In this document: piece by piece, positions 11,215 through 21,644 of the stretch
How the letters are laid out: each line of letters begins with the position of its first letter
How positions within the stretch are numbered: the first letter of the stretch is position 1
Source: Bifiguratus adelaidae
Lineage: Eukaryota; Mucoromycota; Endogonomycetes; Endogonales
NCBI GenBank assembly: GCA_002261195.1
Contig: MVBO01000003.1
Coordinates: 322,994 to 386,993 of the forward strand
DNA length: 64,000 bases
Direction: 5' to 3'
Program-made: the position numbers and the translations under genes
Notes under the pieces: generated by a model
What the model saw: the letters and a program-made list of their open reading frames with translations, nothing else
Databases searched by the model: none
Told to the model about the DNA's origin: nothing

Positions 11215-12397
11215 ATGGTGGTCATCATCAAGAACGTAAAGTATGCATGGTATGTATGAATTGTTAAAAAGTTATATAAATGGACTTTTCTCTTGAAATT
11301 CGGCGCAACATGGAACAATATGTATTGACGTGTGTACTAGCCAACCGTGCATCCAGGGTCATCGGGTGGCCCGGTGCAAGCATTTGGACAGAACGTTGCT
11401 ACAACTGCGAAAACGCGGTCGGCCGATCAAGAAATGTGTCCAATGTGGAGGCATATATGTCTCGCACAAGGTTCGGATCCTGTCAAAGTGTGAGCCTGGC
11501 AAACATGGTAAGTGCAAGGTGTGTTGCCTTGGCCATGGTCCTGACGGTTTGCCTCCAGTTGAAGGGTGCAACTGTAAAATTGAGCTAGGTGCCATCTGCT
11601 ACTTGCCTGAAAAGCATGCCTTTGCGCAACACAAGACACAATGCGCCGATGAAAACATCGTAAAGGCTTTCTGGAATGAAGAAGGTCCCTTGCATGTGTC
11701 TGTAGAGACTACAGGCGCCGGTGTTAAGGACATTGGAGAATACATTATCGAAATTTTAGAGACGGGTCTCAGTGACGATGAGGATGAATGCGAGTCCAAA
11801 AAGGCCTCGCCTCCGGCCACGACGTCCGATCATCGGTCCACCAGTTTGGATACTACCGGTTCGACACAACTGACGTCCCCGTCAGTTTCAGATGTTCATC
11901 ATATTCATCAGGCCGGACGATCCGATAGCATAGCCTCGGGTACTTTGAGCAGCATGAGCAGCTCGCAAATGACGCCACCTAATTTCTCGCCACTCATGAA
12001 CGAACATGGTATACATATCGATCCAGGCATGTCACTGGTTCCTGATCTGAGCGCGTTAGCGACCTGGAGTCATAAAATTGCTTTGATGGATGGGCAACCG
12101 AAAATGCTGGCCGGTGACGCCAATCTATGGAATTCTACTCTGCAACCGTCACTCGCTGACATATATCCGTTTGGTCAGCAGACGTCGGTTAATACAACCC
12201 CACCATTGGATTTGGACATGTCACTCATTGAGCAGCATCCGGCAGACCCGAGCAATTTCCCGGAATTTGACCCCCCCTTCTTCACGAGTACTCCAGTGTA
12301 CGAACCTCAAGCTCAATTTGACCAATTGTACGCTCAGCTGGGACTGATGTTCCAGCAAGACCTTCTGCCCGCGCCAGTACAGCTACAACAGCTGTAG
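11215..12397 (+). CDS. Copper-fist transcription factor A
   Basis: Three exons (11215-11249, 11341-11507, 11559-12397) give 346 residues. The N-terminus is a copper-fist DNA-binding domain: MVVIIKNVKYA, zinc ligands in CQPCIQGHRVARCKH (C-x2-C-x8-C-x-H), then RKRGRPIKKC, the minor-groove-binding (R/K)GRP motif. A second Cys cluster follows (CVQCGG, VEGCNCKIELGAICY). The remaining sequence is acidic and Ser/Thr-rich with a Gln/Leu-rich C-terminus, probably the activation region. Family members (Ace1, Mac1, Cuf1) regulate genes in response to copper; whether this one senses sufficiency or deficiency cannot be told. The next gene is a paralogue with the same intron positions. Intron 2 (51 nt) has no stop and keeps frame if retained. 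Confidence 0.92.
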
Positions 12398-12900
12398 ACG
12401 AATTGACCACAGGTCTGTTCATCCGTCTACAATCCTTGGTGGCAAGATAGAACAAGTACACGATTATGGCGTTTTTCCATGTAGCCAGAAGTTTTCCCAC
12501 CAGCACATATTCCGCGACACATTTTCCCATCCATGACTTGCATGGATCAGCACCGCTCGTCTCAATCTCTCATCTACGGTCGATCCGTCCACATGAACCT
12601 CCGAAGGCTGGTCACCGCACCTTAAGGATAGTAGATGGACCCGGATTGAGTCGTGGCGCTCGTTTATCCTACAACAATTGTAAATATAGAGTAACTGAAT
12701 TGTGAGTCTTTGTCACCATCTTGTAAAGCCCCAATGTCCACCAATCTGTGGATCTATCTACAGGCGCACACCCATTGTTTCACCTCGCAGTCTGTCCCTA
12801 ACCCTTACGTAGTCAGGTGCACTTGCTTACGGCATCAAGGTGCTCGCTGCAGCCTCCACGGGTGAACAATAGACACTCTTGCTCTTACATTGCCCTCATC
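12398..12900. other. Spacer between the copper-fist paralogues
   Basis: About 500 bp separating the tandem paralogues. It must contain the terminator of copy A and the promoter of copy B. I see no supported gene and no convincing copper-response element. Confidence 0.45.
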
Positions 12901-14048
12901 ATGGTCGTCATCATTCGAAACTTGAAGTACGCTTGGTAAGTACACGCGTCCAGCTCGACTATCACACGTCGTCATGGTGGGCTGTGCTCTGAAGTGAGCA
13001 ATTTTCGTTGGAGCTCATTTTTGTCTTAGTCAACCTTGTATACGAGGTCACCGCGTAGCTCGGTGCAAGCACTTGGACAGAACATTGCTACAACTGCGAA
13101 AACGCGGTCGGCCGATCAAAAAGTGCGCTCAATGCGGAGGTTTACATGTCTCCAACAAGATCAATATCCTCAGCCGTTGTAGGCCCGGTAACCATAACCA
13201 TGGTAAGTGGCAAAGCGTGCATGGCGTACACGATGTTGACGAATTGTGGTCTAGTGGAGGGATGCAATTGTCAGGTAGAATTGTCCGCCATTTGCTTTCT
13301 ACCGGACTCAAATCGGTATACCCAACATCCAGCCAGATGCAATGATCCGGCGCTCATCAAAAAGTTTTATGGGGAAGAAGGTCCTGTGCACGTCACTGTT
13401 CAGACCAAGGGTCCCGGTATCAATGATATTGGAGAGTATATTATCGAGAATGTAGACGATGGAAGCGACGATGATATGGAAGGCACGAAAGATAAGCAAA
13501 CGAAGTCCAACCGATCCGCTAGTCTCGAAACCACACCAACGCAAGAGACATCACCATCCCTGTCGGATGCTTCCCACGCAAAGCAAAATGCTAGCACAGC
13601 CTCCGGTACTCTAAGTACGCTGAGCAGCTCAGAAATGACACCGCTCGATTTTTCACCATTCGTGAAGGAGCAAGGCATCTCAGCTGTGGGCGTAGATCCA
13701 GCGATGGTATTGGTACCCGATCTGAGCACCTTGGCGGCGTGGAGCAACGATGTATCACCCATGGAAAAGCAACAGAAGCTATTACCCGACGACACGAGTT
13801 ACTGGGAAACGATGCTGCAACTACAACAACAACAGCCTGGCTTGGATACAAACACGCTTCCAACACAAGCACTTGGCACTCCCACAGCGCACTTGGACTT
13901 GGATTTGACGGTCCTCGAGAACGAAGCCAGCGGAGACTATGGAACCGCAATGACCGGCACCACTTTCTTGCCGCAAGCCGACTTTGATCTACTGTATGCT
14001 CAGCTTGCTCTTGATTTCCAGCAAAATTTCCCCATGGCGCCGTCGTGA
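12901..14048 (+). CDS. Copper-fist transcription factor B (tandem paralogue)
   Basis: Three exons (12901-12935, 13030-13202, 13255-14048) give 333 residues. The DNA-binding domain is nearly identical to copy A: CQPCIRGHRVARCKH, then the same RKRGRPIKKC. The second Cys cluster (CAQCGG, VEGCNCQVELSAICF) is also kept. Both introns sit at the same codon positions as in copy A, the first after 35 coding nt in each. Outside the fist the copies differ greatly, but both share DIGEYIIE, SGTLS and LVPDLS patches and end in a Gln-rich, hydrophobic tail. This is a direct tandem duplication with a conserved DNA-binding surface and a diverged effector region. Intron 2 here is 52 nt, so unlike copy A its retention would break the frame. 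Confidence 0.92.
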
Positions 14049-14157
14049 ATCGTGTACATACGTTTTTTCTTTTAATCATGGTTGATGATCTCGTACATTA
14101 CAGCACCCTAATCGTCGTATTGGAGCCATCCTTTGAATGTGTACATGTGCGTCGAGG

Positions 14158-14968
14158 TTACAAGGCGCTCTTGTAGAACAATTTGTTAACCTGAGTCGCC
14201 TCCTTGTAATCCTTGACCAACGTCGAGATGGCCTTGAACTTGTCGCTCTTGGCATCTCCCAGCAGTTGAAACAAGACGGATTCGGACGTGGTGATTTGCG
14301 CACCCGCGGATCGCATACGCTAAGACCGATGAGTTTGGCTATCACCCACGAAACAAATTGAACCCACCTGGATAGCAATGTCGATCTCGGGATAGTTGAT
14401 CGAGGATATACCGTCGGCCAGGACGTGAACATCAATGTTTCGCTCCAACAGATCCAATGCCGTTTGCAAGATACATACATGAGCCTACAATGTATCAGAC
14501 CAATTCACAACCTTTACACGCCTATGAGCAACACCTACCTCGATACCAAACAAGATGACTGACTTGGTACCAAGCTTTTGCAATTCTGACTCAACTTCTG
14601 GGACAACCATGGAGAACTTTGTCTTTGCGGCCACGACCTTGGCATCATGGATATCCAGTTCAGACACGGTCACGCCGAGAGCTGCCGACACGGTAAGTAC
14701 CATGCGCCGCTCTCTACCCTACAACAATGTCTTACCCTTGGGGTTCTGCTCCGTCACAATGATGGGCAAATCGAGGATATGCGCCGCCTTGACCTACGTC
14801 GTGTGAGCTTTACCCCTGCCATGCGCCGCCATGCATCCCTACCATTTTACCAGCCGTGCTAATCAGCGAAGGAAACTGCCATATCGCACTACGGAAGCGT
14901 TCCTGGATATCGCAAACAAAGACAGCCGTATGCTGTGGGTGTATCTTGCTAATGTGTCGCAGTGCCAT
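14158..14968 (-). CDS. Isochorismatase-like hydrolase (ISOC family)
   Basis: Five exons on the minus strand assemble to about 201 residues, the usual length for the single-domain ISOC1/2 group of cysteine hydrolases. The start chosen is ATG 14968 ([12 protein letters not shown]), because the family begins just before the beta-strand carrying the catalytic Asp. An ATG further upstream at 15037 is in frame but overlaps the divergent neighbour. The triad is visible: Asp in [10 protein letters not shown], Lys near [10 protein letters not shown], and Cys in [16 protein letters not shown]. Also present are ADGISS and [14 protein letters not shown]. The natural substrate of the ISOC group is not known to me. 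The start codon lies only 43 bp from that of threonine aldolase. Confidence 0.88.
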
Positions 14969-15011
14969 GTGGAAGACAAGTGTTCCCTTATAAGGTTCTC
15001 GGTCTTTTTGT
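14969..15011. promoter_or_regulatory. Very short bidirectional promoter
   Basis: Only 43 bp separate the start codons of the isochorismatase-like gene (minus) and threonine aldolase (plus). At least one transcript must therefore start inside or beyond the other gene's coding region, or both have minimal 5' leaders. No TATA box is visible. Position is inferred from the gene models alone. Confidence 0.4.
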
Positions 15012-16157
15012 ATGTCTCGGTTGTTTCGACGGAGCATGGTTTATGTGAGTGCGAGTCGACACGTTGGCGCGAAGCGCTATGACTTGCGCAGTGATACAGT
15101 CACTGTGCCGACAGAGACCATGTTTGAGGTGATGAAGAAGGCGTCTTTGGGTGATGATGTCTATGGGGTAGGTTATTGTTAGAGAGGCACAGGAAAGCTT
15201 ATCATGTCTATGTAGGAAGATGAGTCAACCAATGCGCTGGAGCAATACGTTGCGCAGCTAGCCGGACACGAAGCGGGCATGTTTAGCTGTACAGGCACCA
15301 TGTCGAATCAAATCGCTGTTCGCACGCATCTGACGCACCCTCCGCACTCGGTCCTGTGCGATTATCGATCCCACGTCTATATCCATGAAGCCGGAGGTAT
15401 TGCCTTTCATTCTCAGGCCCAAGTCACACCGGTAGTGCCAAAAAATGGACACCATCTCACCTTGGAAGACATTAAACCGAATGTGATTGGATTCGATCAT
15501 CACAATGCGCCAACCCGTCTCATCTCGCTCGAAAACACGCTGAATGGAACGGTCATGCCTCTGGAGGAGATCAAACGCATCTCTGAGTATGCAAGGGCCA
15601 ACAATCTGTTATTGCATTGTGATGGAGCGAGATTATGGCACGCTTCGACGGCCACCAACACGCCTCTGAGCGAATATGGCAAGCATTTCGATTCCATTAG
15701 TCTCTGCTTGTCCAAGGGCATTGGTGCTCCTATAGGCACCGTGCTCGTTGGATCTGAGGCCTTCATTCGTAAAGCCCGGCATTTCCGCAAATTGTTTGGA
15801 GGCGGATGGCGACAAAGCGGTCCTCTTGCCGATGCCGCAAAATGGGGCCTCGACAACGTCTGGCCCTTGTTTCCTGAGATTCATGAACGCACCAAAGGGT
15901 TTGCTGCGCGATTGGAGGCAGAGGGATTGAAGATCTTTATACCTGTCGAAACCAACATGGTCTTTGTGGACACCTCCGATGCCTTTCCTGCCGAACGTCT
16001 TGTGCAGGCATTGCGAGACCAGGGTGTGGTCATTCAAGAAGCCAATGATCAGATACGATTGGTAGTGCACTGGCAAATTGATGATGCATGCCTAGACACC
16101 ATTGTGGAGACGGTGAGGAGCCTGAAAGCGAACGGACCTGTACACATGGCTGCTTAG
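15012..16157 (+). CDS. GLY1: L-threonine aldolase
   Basis: This PLP enzyme cleaves threonine or allo-threonine to glycine and acetaldehyde. Two exons (15012-15167, 15216-16157) give 365 residues, a usual length. The N-terminus after the leader reads [12 protein letters not shown], the family's opening motif. The PLP lysine lies in [10 protein letters not shown], and the cofactor-binding aspartate in [22 protein letters not shown] is the conserved substrate and tetramer loop. The chosen ATG at 15012 adds a basic leader (MSRLFRRSM) that could target mitochondria; an in-frame ATG at 15036 would shorten it. The gene is divergent from the isochorismatase-like gene and convergent with the aldo-keto reductase (67 bp between stops). 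Confidence 0.93.
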
Positions 16158-16224
16158 AATGCGAGACATAAACATTTATGTATTGACAAGGACATTTTTC
16201 ACGCTGCTATGAGCCCCTGCTACC

Positions 16225-17100
16225 CTACGCCTTGGGCTTGCTTTGCTTATGCCCAGCACTGGCCCAAAACTTGCGGAACTCGGGCACTTGCTGTCCCGCT
16301 CGGCTGATATCCGAGATCTCGGCCTCGGTCAGTTTGATCTCGCTTGCTTTGATATATTCCTCCTGCCGTTCTGTCTTACTGGTTGTCAAAATGGCCACAT
16401 GTCCTTGGGACAGAACCCACGCCAAAAGGATGGATGCTTGCGACGTGGCATACTTTTGGGCAAGCTTGTCCAGAACGGAATCGACCGGTCTGTCCGTGCC
16501 CTTGTAATAGACAATGGGTGACAAGGGAGCATAGGCCTCCACAATGATGCCATGCTTGCGGCAAAACTCCACTGTCTGCACGTCCTGACAATATGGATTG
16601 AATTCAATCTGATTGACGGCCGGAGGGTATTTGGCCACCTTGAGCAATCGTTCCAGATGCTCGATCCTAAAGTTGGATACACCCAAAGCTCTGACGAGAC
16701 CCTTGTCTACCAAGGCTTCCAAGCGAGGCCAAGCCTCCTCCAACTCGATCCCATGCGAGGCTTGCGTGAAATAGGGAGCATGGATGATGTAGAGGTCCAC
16801 ATAGGTCAAATTCAGCCGCTCCAACGATTTGCGAAGCGCCTCTTCGGGATTTCCGATGCTCTTGAGTATCTTGGTACTAATGAATAAGTCTGAGCGACTC
16901 AAGCCAGACTGAGCAATGGCCGCTCCAATTTCCCGCTCTGTGCCGTAACTTTCCGCACCGTCAATGAACCGATACCCATGCTTGAACGCAGACAAGAGGG
17001 TCTTGACTAGCTTGTCATCGATTGTATCAGGATCTCCCTTATACCACGCAGTGCCTGTACCAAAACCAATGGAAGGTATCTTGACAGTGTTCAATGCCAT
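16225..17100 (-). CDS. Aldo-keto reductase
   Basis: A single-exon 291-residue NADPH-dependent reductase with the (alpha/beta)8 AKR fold. The catalytic tetrad is present: Asp and Tyr in FIDGAESYG, Lys in ISTKI, and His in IIHAPYF. Further family motifs are GVSNFRIEHL, AVNQIEFNPY and, near the C-terminus, the cofactor-phosphate region ILTTSKTERQEEY. Substrate cannot be predicted; it looks closest to the small, broad-range fungal and bacterial AKRs. The lack of introns is unusual for this window. The start codon is 42 bp from that of RTF1 on the opposite strand, implying a shared promoter. Confidence 0.92.
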   Translation of the reverse strand: MALNTVKIPSIGFGTGTAWYKGDPDTIDDKLVKTLLSAFKHGYRFIDGAESYGTEREIGAAIAQSGLSRSDLFISTKILKSIGNPEEALRKSLERLNLTYVDLYIIHAPYFTQASHGIELEEAWPRLEALVDKGLVRALGVSNFRIEHLERLLKVAKYPPAVNQIEFNPYCQDVQTVEFCRKHGIIVEAYAPLSPIVYYKGTDRPVDSVLDKLAQKYATSQASILLAWVLSQGHVAILTTSKTERQEEYIKASEIKLTEAEISDISRAGQQVPEFRKFWASAGHKQSKPKA

Positions 17101-17142
17101 TTGAGAAAGAGAAAGGCGACGAAATTTGGGCTTTCATACAGT
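17101..17142. promoter_or_regulatory. Very short bidirectional promoter, AKR / RTF1
   Basis: 42 bp between the divergent start codons of the aldo-keto reductase and RTF1. This is almost the same spacing as the isochorismatase/threonine aldolase pair. No TATA element is visible. Confidence 0.4.
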
Positions 17143-19223
17143 ATGGACGACTTGGACGTGGACGACGAGATTCTAAGGCTTACTGGAGACGTGCCTGCAA
17201 AACCGAAACGAGCACCTGCAAAGAAGCCTGCCAAGAGGCGTAGACGGCATAGGTATGTCGTGGAGGCTTGGACCCGACATGGACGCTAAACGCAACCTGT
17301 AGTTCTGACGAGTCGGACGATCCATCAGAGGAAGAGGAAGAGGAGGAAGAAGAAGAGGAAGAACAAAGCTATATCTCTGAAGAAGATGCAGGGCGCTCTT
17401 CTGAGGAAGAAGAGGATGAGGACATACTTGACGAGTACGGGCCTGATTTGTACGGCGACGAGGAGGATTGGAAATGGTGGGTTGGCATCCTCAGTGGGTG
17501 GAAGCGCTGTGAAGAAGGCTACTGACAATACGTAGGCTGGCGTCTATGCCTGAAGTGGAACGAGAACAGATTCTAAATGAACGTGCAGAGAAGGTATGGG
17601 ATAGGTCTACGCGTCTGCGCAGAGAGCTCGTGGCTCATTGTGTATTCTATTAGCGTCAAACGGCATTGGAAAGGCTAGAGATTCGAAAGCTGCTCAAAGA
17701 AGGCAAGCGGGATGAATCCAAACGCCGTAGGTGTCCCGTTGTCTTGCTACTTGCGACGTTACACTAAACAATGCTGGTAGGATCTGCTCGCGGGCATGAG
17801 AAACCACGGTCGGAAAAGGCCAAAGGTCTCTCTGAGCTCAAACGCCGACGTGAACAAAAGTCTGCCAAAAGATCTTCAGGCCGAGGACGATCACATAGCC
17901 CCGAAGGTGTACGGCGGCGGCGTGATGCTAGTTATAGTGCCGAATCTGCTAGCGATGAGGAGAGCGATCGCGCTGAAGCAGATGCTGTAAGTGTGGGCAA
18001 CGTGGATGTTCAAGCTGCCAGGCTGACAAGGCTCTTAGCATGCCAAGCGTGTCCCAACACTTCAAGAGTTGAACACCGTCAGACTCGCTCGTCACGAACT
18101 TGACAAATGGGTACATAGTCCGTTCTTTGAGAATACTGTGATTGGTAGGTTGACGTGGCGAATCCTTCAAAGGTCGAACTGAGGCATGTGTAGGGTGCTT
18201 TGTCAAATTGTCGATTGGCGTTGACCAAGACACAAAAGCCAACGTATACAGGATTGCAGAAATTAAAGGTTAGCGTCACTAGCAAATACGTCCTGATGTT
18301 GCATTGTCCGGCTTATTATGCGCAATAGACGTGGTCACCTACCACAAGGTATACCGAATCGACAAGCAGTTCACCAACAAAGCCCTACAACTCGCCCACG
18401 GAAAAGCCGTAAAAACATTTACCATGGACATGGTTTCGAATTCGCCATTCACAGAGAACGAATTGGGCCGATACTTCAAGACACTCCGTTTTGAGCAAGT
18501 GCGGCTACCCAATATGGAACGCATCGAAGAAAAGGTCGAGGATATAAAAGCTGCAAGGCAATACGTGTTGACGGACGAAGAAGTGAATGCCATCATCAAG
18601 GCCAAAAAAGATTTGACACAGGGAGTCGCCAATAGAGCGGTGGAGCGGACAAAACTACAAAATGAGCGGGAGAAAGCCAAGCAACTCGGCGATGCACAAA
18701 TGCTCGCAGAGATTGAACGCAAATTGGCTAGTCTTGATGCTGCTGAAAGTCGATCCGAGGACGTTGCCCAGAATAAACTCGACAAGTGGGCAGAACTCAA
18801 TCGCAAGAATCGAGAGCGCAATCAGCGTGAGCTCCGAGAGGCCGAACGACTAGCCAACGAAGCCAGAAAGAAGAAGCAAGCGCTTGGTGCTCAAGATCCT
18901 TCCGCTCGCGTCAGGACCGCTCCAAAGTTGGTCCACGATCCCATGCACACCCCTCAGTAAGTCAATCTATTCGTGTTTTTCTGTCTGATCTACCGTCTAA
19001 CACGATTCTCAATGCCAGACTATCGACGCCCAACAGTGCCGGCACACCGACACCTGGAACCCCTACACTGAGTCAGAAAGCCGGCGTATCAGCCAAGGAG
19101 CTGGATAGTGCTCTTAAAGTAACTGCTCAGTCTAGCGCTCTAGGTCAAACCAGACCGATGAGTCGCTTTGAAGAAATGGTCTCCGGAGTAGATCTTGATA
19201 TTCAATTCTCTGACGAGGAATAA
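17143..19223 (+). CDS. RTF1: RTF1, Paf1-complex subunit (Plus3 domain)
   Basis: Rtf1 links the Paf1 elongation complex to Spt5 and stimulates H2B ubiquitination. Nine exons (17143-17252, 17303-17476, 17536-17593, 17654-17726, 17781-17986, 18039-18144, 18194-18268, 18329-18956, 19019-19223) sum to 544 codons plus stop. The N-terminal third is acidic, with an uninterrupted run of about 12 Glu, and then basic. The Plus3 domain starts at [20 protein letters not shown] and continues through [19 protein letters not shown] and the NKALQLAHG block. A long charged coiled-coil follows, and the C-terminus ends [15 protein letters not shown], a region that in yeast contacts the rest of the complex. Identity is firm. 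Confidence 0.95.
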
Positions 19224-19400
19224 GCTTGTAAATTTGCAATTCACATGATAAAACGGTCAATACGAGACGATACTAGCCCCTAGCTTACATAGTCAATGCG
19301 AGCAAGTCGTACACCAACGACCTTGACATTGACAAAAGGTCCAAGTCTTGTCAAAATCGCGCGCTCCGAAATTTGTTCGATCTCCACACTTTTCAACGTC

Positions 19401-20739
19401 ATGCTCGCAACAAGGTCCATGAGCGCGTTGGTGCGAGGTTTAACAACGCGGACAGGTGAGAAGAAAGGCGTCGTATTTTATCCGATACTGATTGTCTCTA
19501 GTGTTGCCCGTTTCGTGTAGGGCATTCGCCACAGCGACTGGACAAACGGAGTCCACCAAACCGTAGGTATTGCCTGGGTATTCGGGGTCGGTTGACTTAC
19601 TATGTGACAGGCCAACAGCTGTCTTGCTCACCAACATGGGAGGACCTTCAACACTAGATCAAGTCGGAGACTTCTTGTCTCGGCTCTTTCATGATTCCGA
19701 TCTTATGCAACTTCCACTGCAAAAGTATTCGGCACCTTGGATTGCAAAGCGTCGCACTCCGCAAATCGTGGATCAGTATGATCAGATAGGCGGAGGATCA
19801 CCCATTTTGCACTGGACACGAAAGCAAGGAGAAGCCCTGGAGAAATTGTTGGATGAGCGATGCCCAGAGACCGCACCTCACAAGCACTATGTTGCCTTTC
19901 GCTATGCTCCTCCCTTAACAGAAGATACGTTGAAGGAAATGAAGGCTGATGGGGTCAAGCGCGCCATCGTCTTTTCCCAATACCCTCAATATTCGTGCTC
20001 TACCACTGGATCGAGCCTAAATGAACTCGTTCGAAAAGTTGAAACGATCGATCCCAACAATGACATCCAATGGAGTGTCATTGATCGATGGCCTACCCAT
20101 CCCGGCCTGGTAGATGTAAGCTATAGTACATTGGCAATCATTTAGGTTATACTCATTGCTATCTAGGCTTTTGCGCGTCACATTGAGCGCACACTGCTCG
20201 AATATTCTCCCGAGGAAAGAAAGGACGTTGTCATTCTATTCTCGGCTCATTCTCTTCCCATGTCTGTCGTCAATCGAGGTGACCCGTACCCAGCGGAAGT
20301 AGGAGCCACTGTCTATAATGTGATGCAACGACTCAATTTCTCGAATCCGTACCGCCTGGTATGGCAATCTCAAGTAGGCCCAGCTGCATGGCTTGGTCCG
20401 CAGACCAAAGATGCCTTGAAGGGATACGCAGAGAAGGGAAAGAAGAACTTGTTGCTCGTACCTATCGCCTTCACATCCGATCACATCGAGACCTTGTTTG
20501 AATTAGACAAGGAGTACGGTCACCAAGCCAAAGAATTGGGCATCACGGGCTATAAGCGCGCAGAGAGTCTGAACGATGACCCCGTTTTCATTGAGGCGAT
20601 GGCTGATGTCGTCAAAAAGCATCTTGAAGGCGGTAAAGCGGTTTCAGCTCAATTACTCCTTCGTTGCCCCAGCTGTACCAACGACATGTGCGCTACTTCA
20701 AAGCAATTCTTTGCGAAACAAAAGAATGAAAAGGCATAG
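19401..20739 (+). CDS. HEM15: Ferrochelatase with [2Fe-2S] ligands
   Basis: The terminal haem-synthesis enzyme inserts Fe2+ into protoporphyrin IX at the mitochondrial inner membrane. Four exons (19401-19455, 19502-19562, 19611-20115, 20167-20739) give 397 residues. The leader [17 protein letters not shown] is a clear mitochondrial presequence. Family motifs include [17 protein letters not shown] and the catalytic His in LFSAHSLP, with the acidic metal path in [11 protein letters not shown]. Four cysteines match the [2Fe-2S] ligands of human ferrochelatase: one in [10 protein letters not shown] and three in the C-terminal CPSCTNDMC (C-x2-C-x4-C). From memory, the S. cerevisiae enzyme lacks this cluster. 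The gene is convergent with acireductone dioxygenase, 68 bp between stops. Confidence 0.95.
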
Positions 20740-20807
20740 ACAACTTATTGACATGATGTAGGATATAGATGGAAATTGGATTCGCACAAAGAAAATGCTA
20801 AAACCAT

Positions 20808-21539
20808 CTAGTGAGCAGCCATGGATTGAACATACGCTTGGCGATACGTGTTATCGTCGGCCAAAGGACCTAGATGTCCAGTCAGAACACCTGTGAGAAC
20901 GACAAGGGACATTACACTCACGATTGATAGGAGTCCACACGGGATCATCCTTGAACAAGCGCATGGCCTTGATATAGTTGTTTGTGTCTGTTGTGAAGCG
21001 ATGATAGATACCAGCAGGCTACATGTCCCAGTAAGCGCATGAAAAGAAATTATCACCCGACTGACTGGCGACTTACCAAAACCAACATGTCCCCTTTCTC
21101 GACTCTGATGCGGATCCATTCATCATCCCGGCTACGAACATCAAAGAAGCCGCTACCATCGAGGATGTATCGAATCTCCTCATCTTCATGCAAGTGCCTG
21201 AGTTCCCTATGAGTCCCGGAACAAACCGATATCCCGCCACTTACTCGTCAAAGAAGGTCTTGACCTTGGTTTCGTAAATGTCACCCATAGCTTGGGGAGA
21301 AACGACAATCTGCTGTGGTTAGATGGCGAGACAATGCAAACAGACCGCTCACCCACCTCGTCTCTGTTCTTGTAGCTTCGTTCTTGAGCAATGCCATTCA
21401 GGCGTTCCATGGCGTTCTCTCCCTCCAAACGCCAGTAGAGGACACCAATCTGAGCCAAGTAGTCTTGAGAGACCTCCTTTCCAGAGTCGTGTAGTTCACG
21501 CTGGTCCAAGGACGAGTTGTCGTAGTAAAAGGCTCGCAT
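20808..21539 (-). CDS. ADI1: Acireductone dioxygenase (methionine salvage)
   Basis: This cupin enzyme converts acireductone to the 2-keto acid precursor of methionine (Fe form) or to an off-pathway product (Ni form). Five exons on the minus strand assemble to about 175 residues, the normal family size. The metal ligands are visible: two His and one Glu in [10 protein letters not shown], and a second-strand His in AGIYHRF. The C-terminal part [13 protein letters not shown] is diagnostic. The start is ATG 21539 (MRAFYYDNS), as in other family members. Intron donors and acceptors are all GT-AG and all junctions restore frame. No other methionine-salvage gene is in the window. Confidence 0.94.
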
Positions 21540-21644
21540 AGCGTACTGCCAACGGGCTTAGATGGGACTTAAATTCTAGCACACGGTCATTATAAGCCCT
21601 ATTGCATCGGATGCGCTCACGCACAAAAGCTTACAGTATCCAGT

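Noticed and set aside
14969-15037. Upstream in-frame ATG (15037) for the isochorismatase-like gene
   Set aside because: It would overlap the first codons of threonine aldolase on the other strand and add residues not typical of the family; ATG 14968 fits better.
17325-17528. Minus-strand Phe/Leu-rich frame resembling a membrane protein
   Set aside because: Antisense of the poly-Glu stretch in RTF1.
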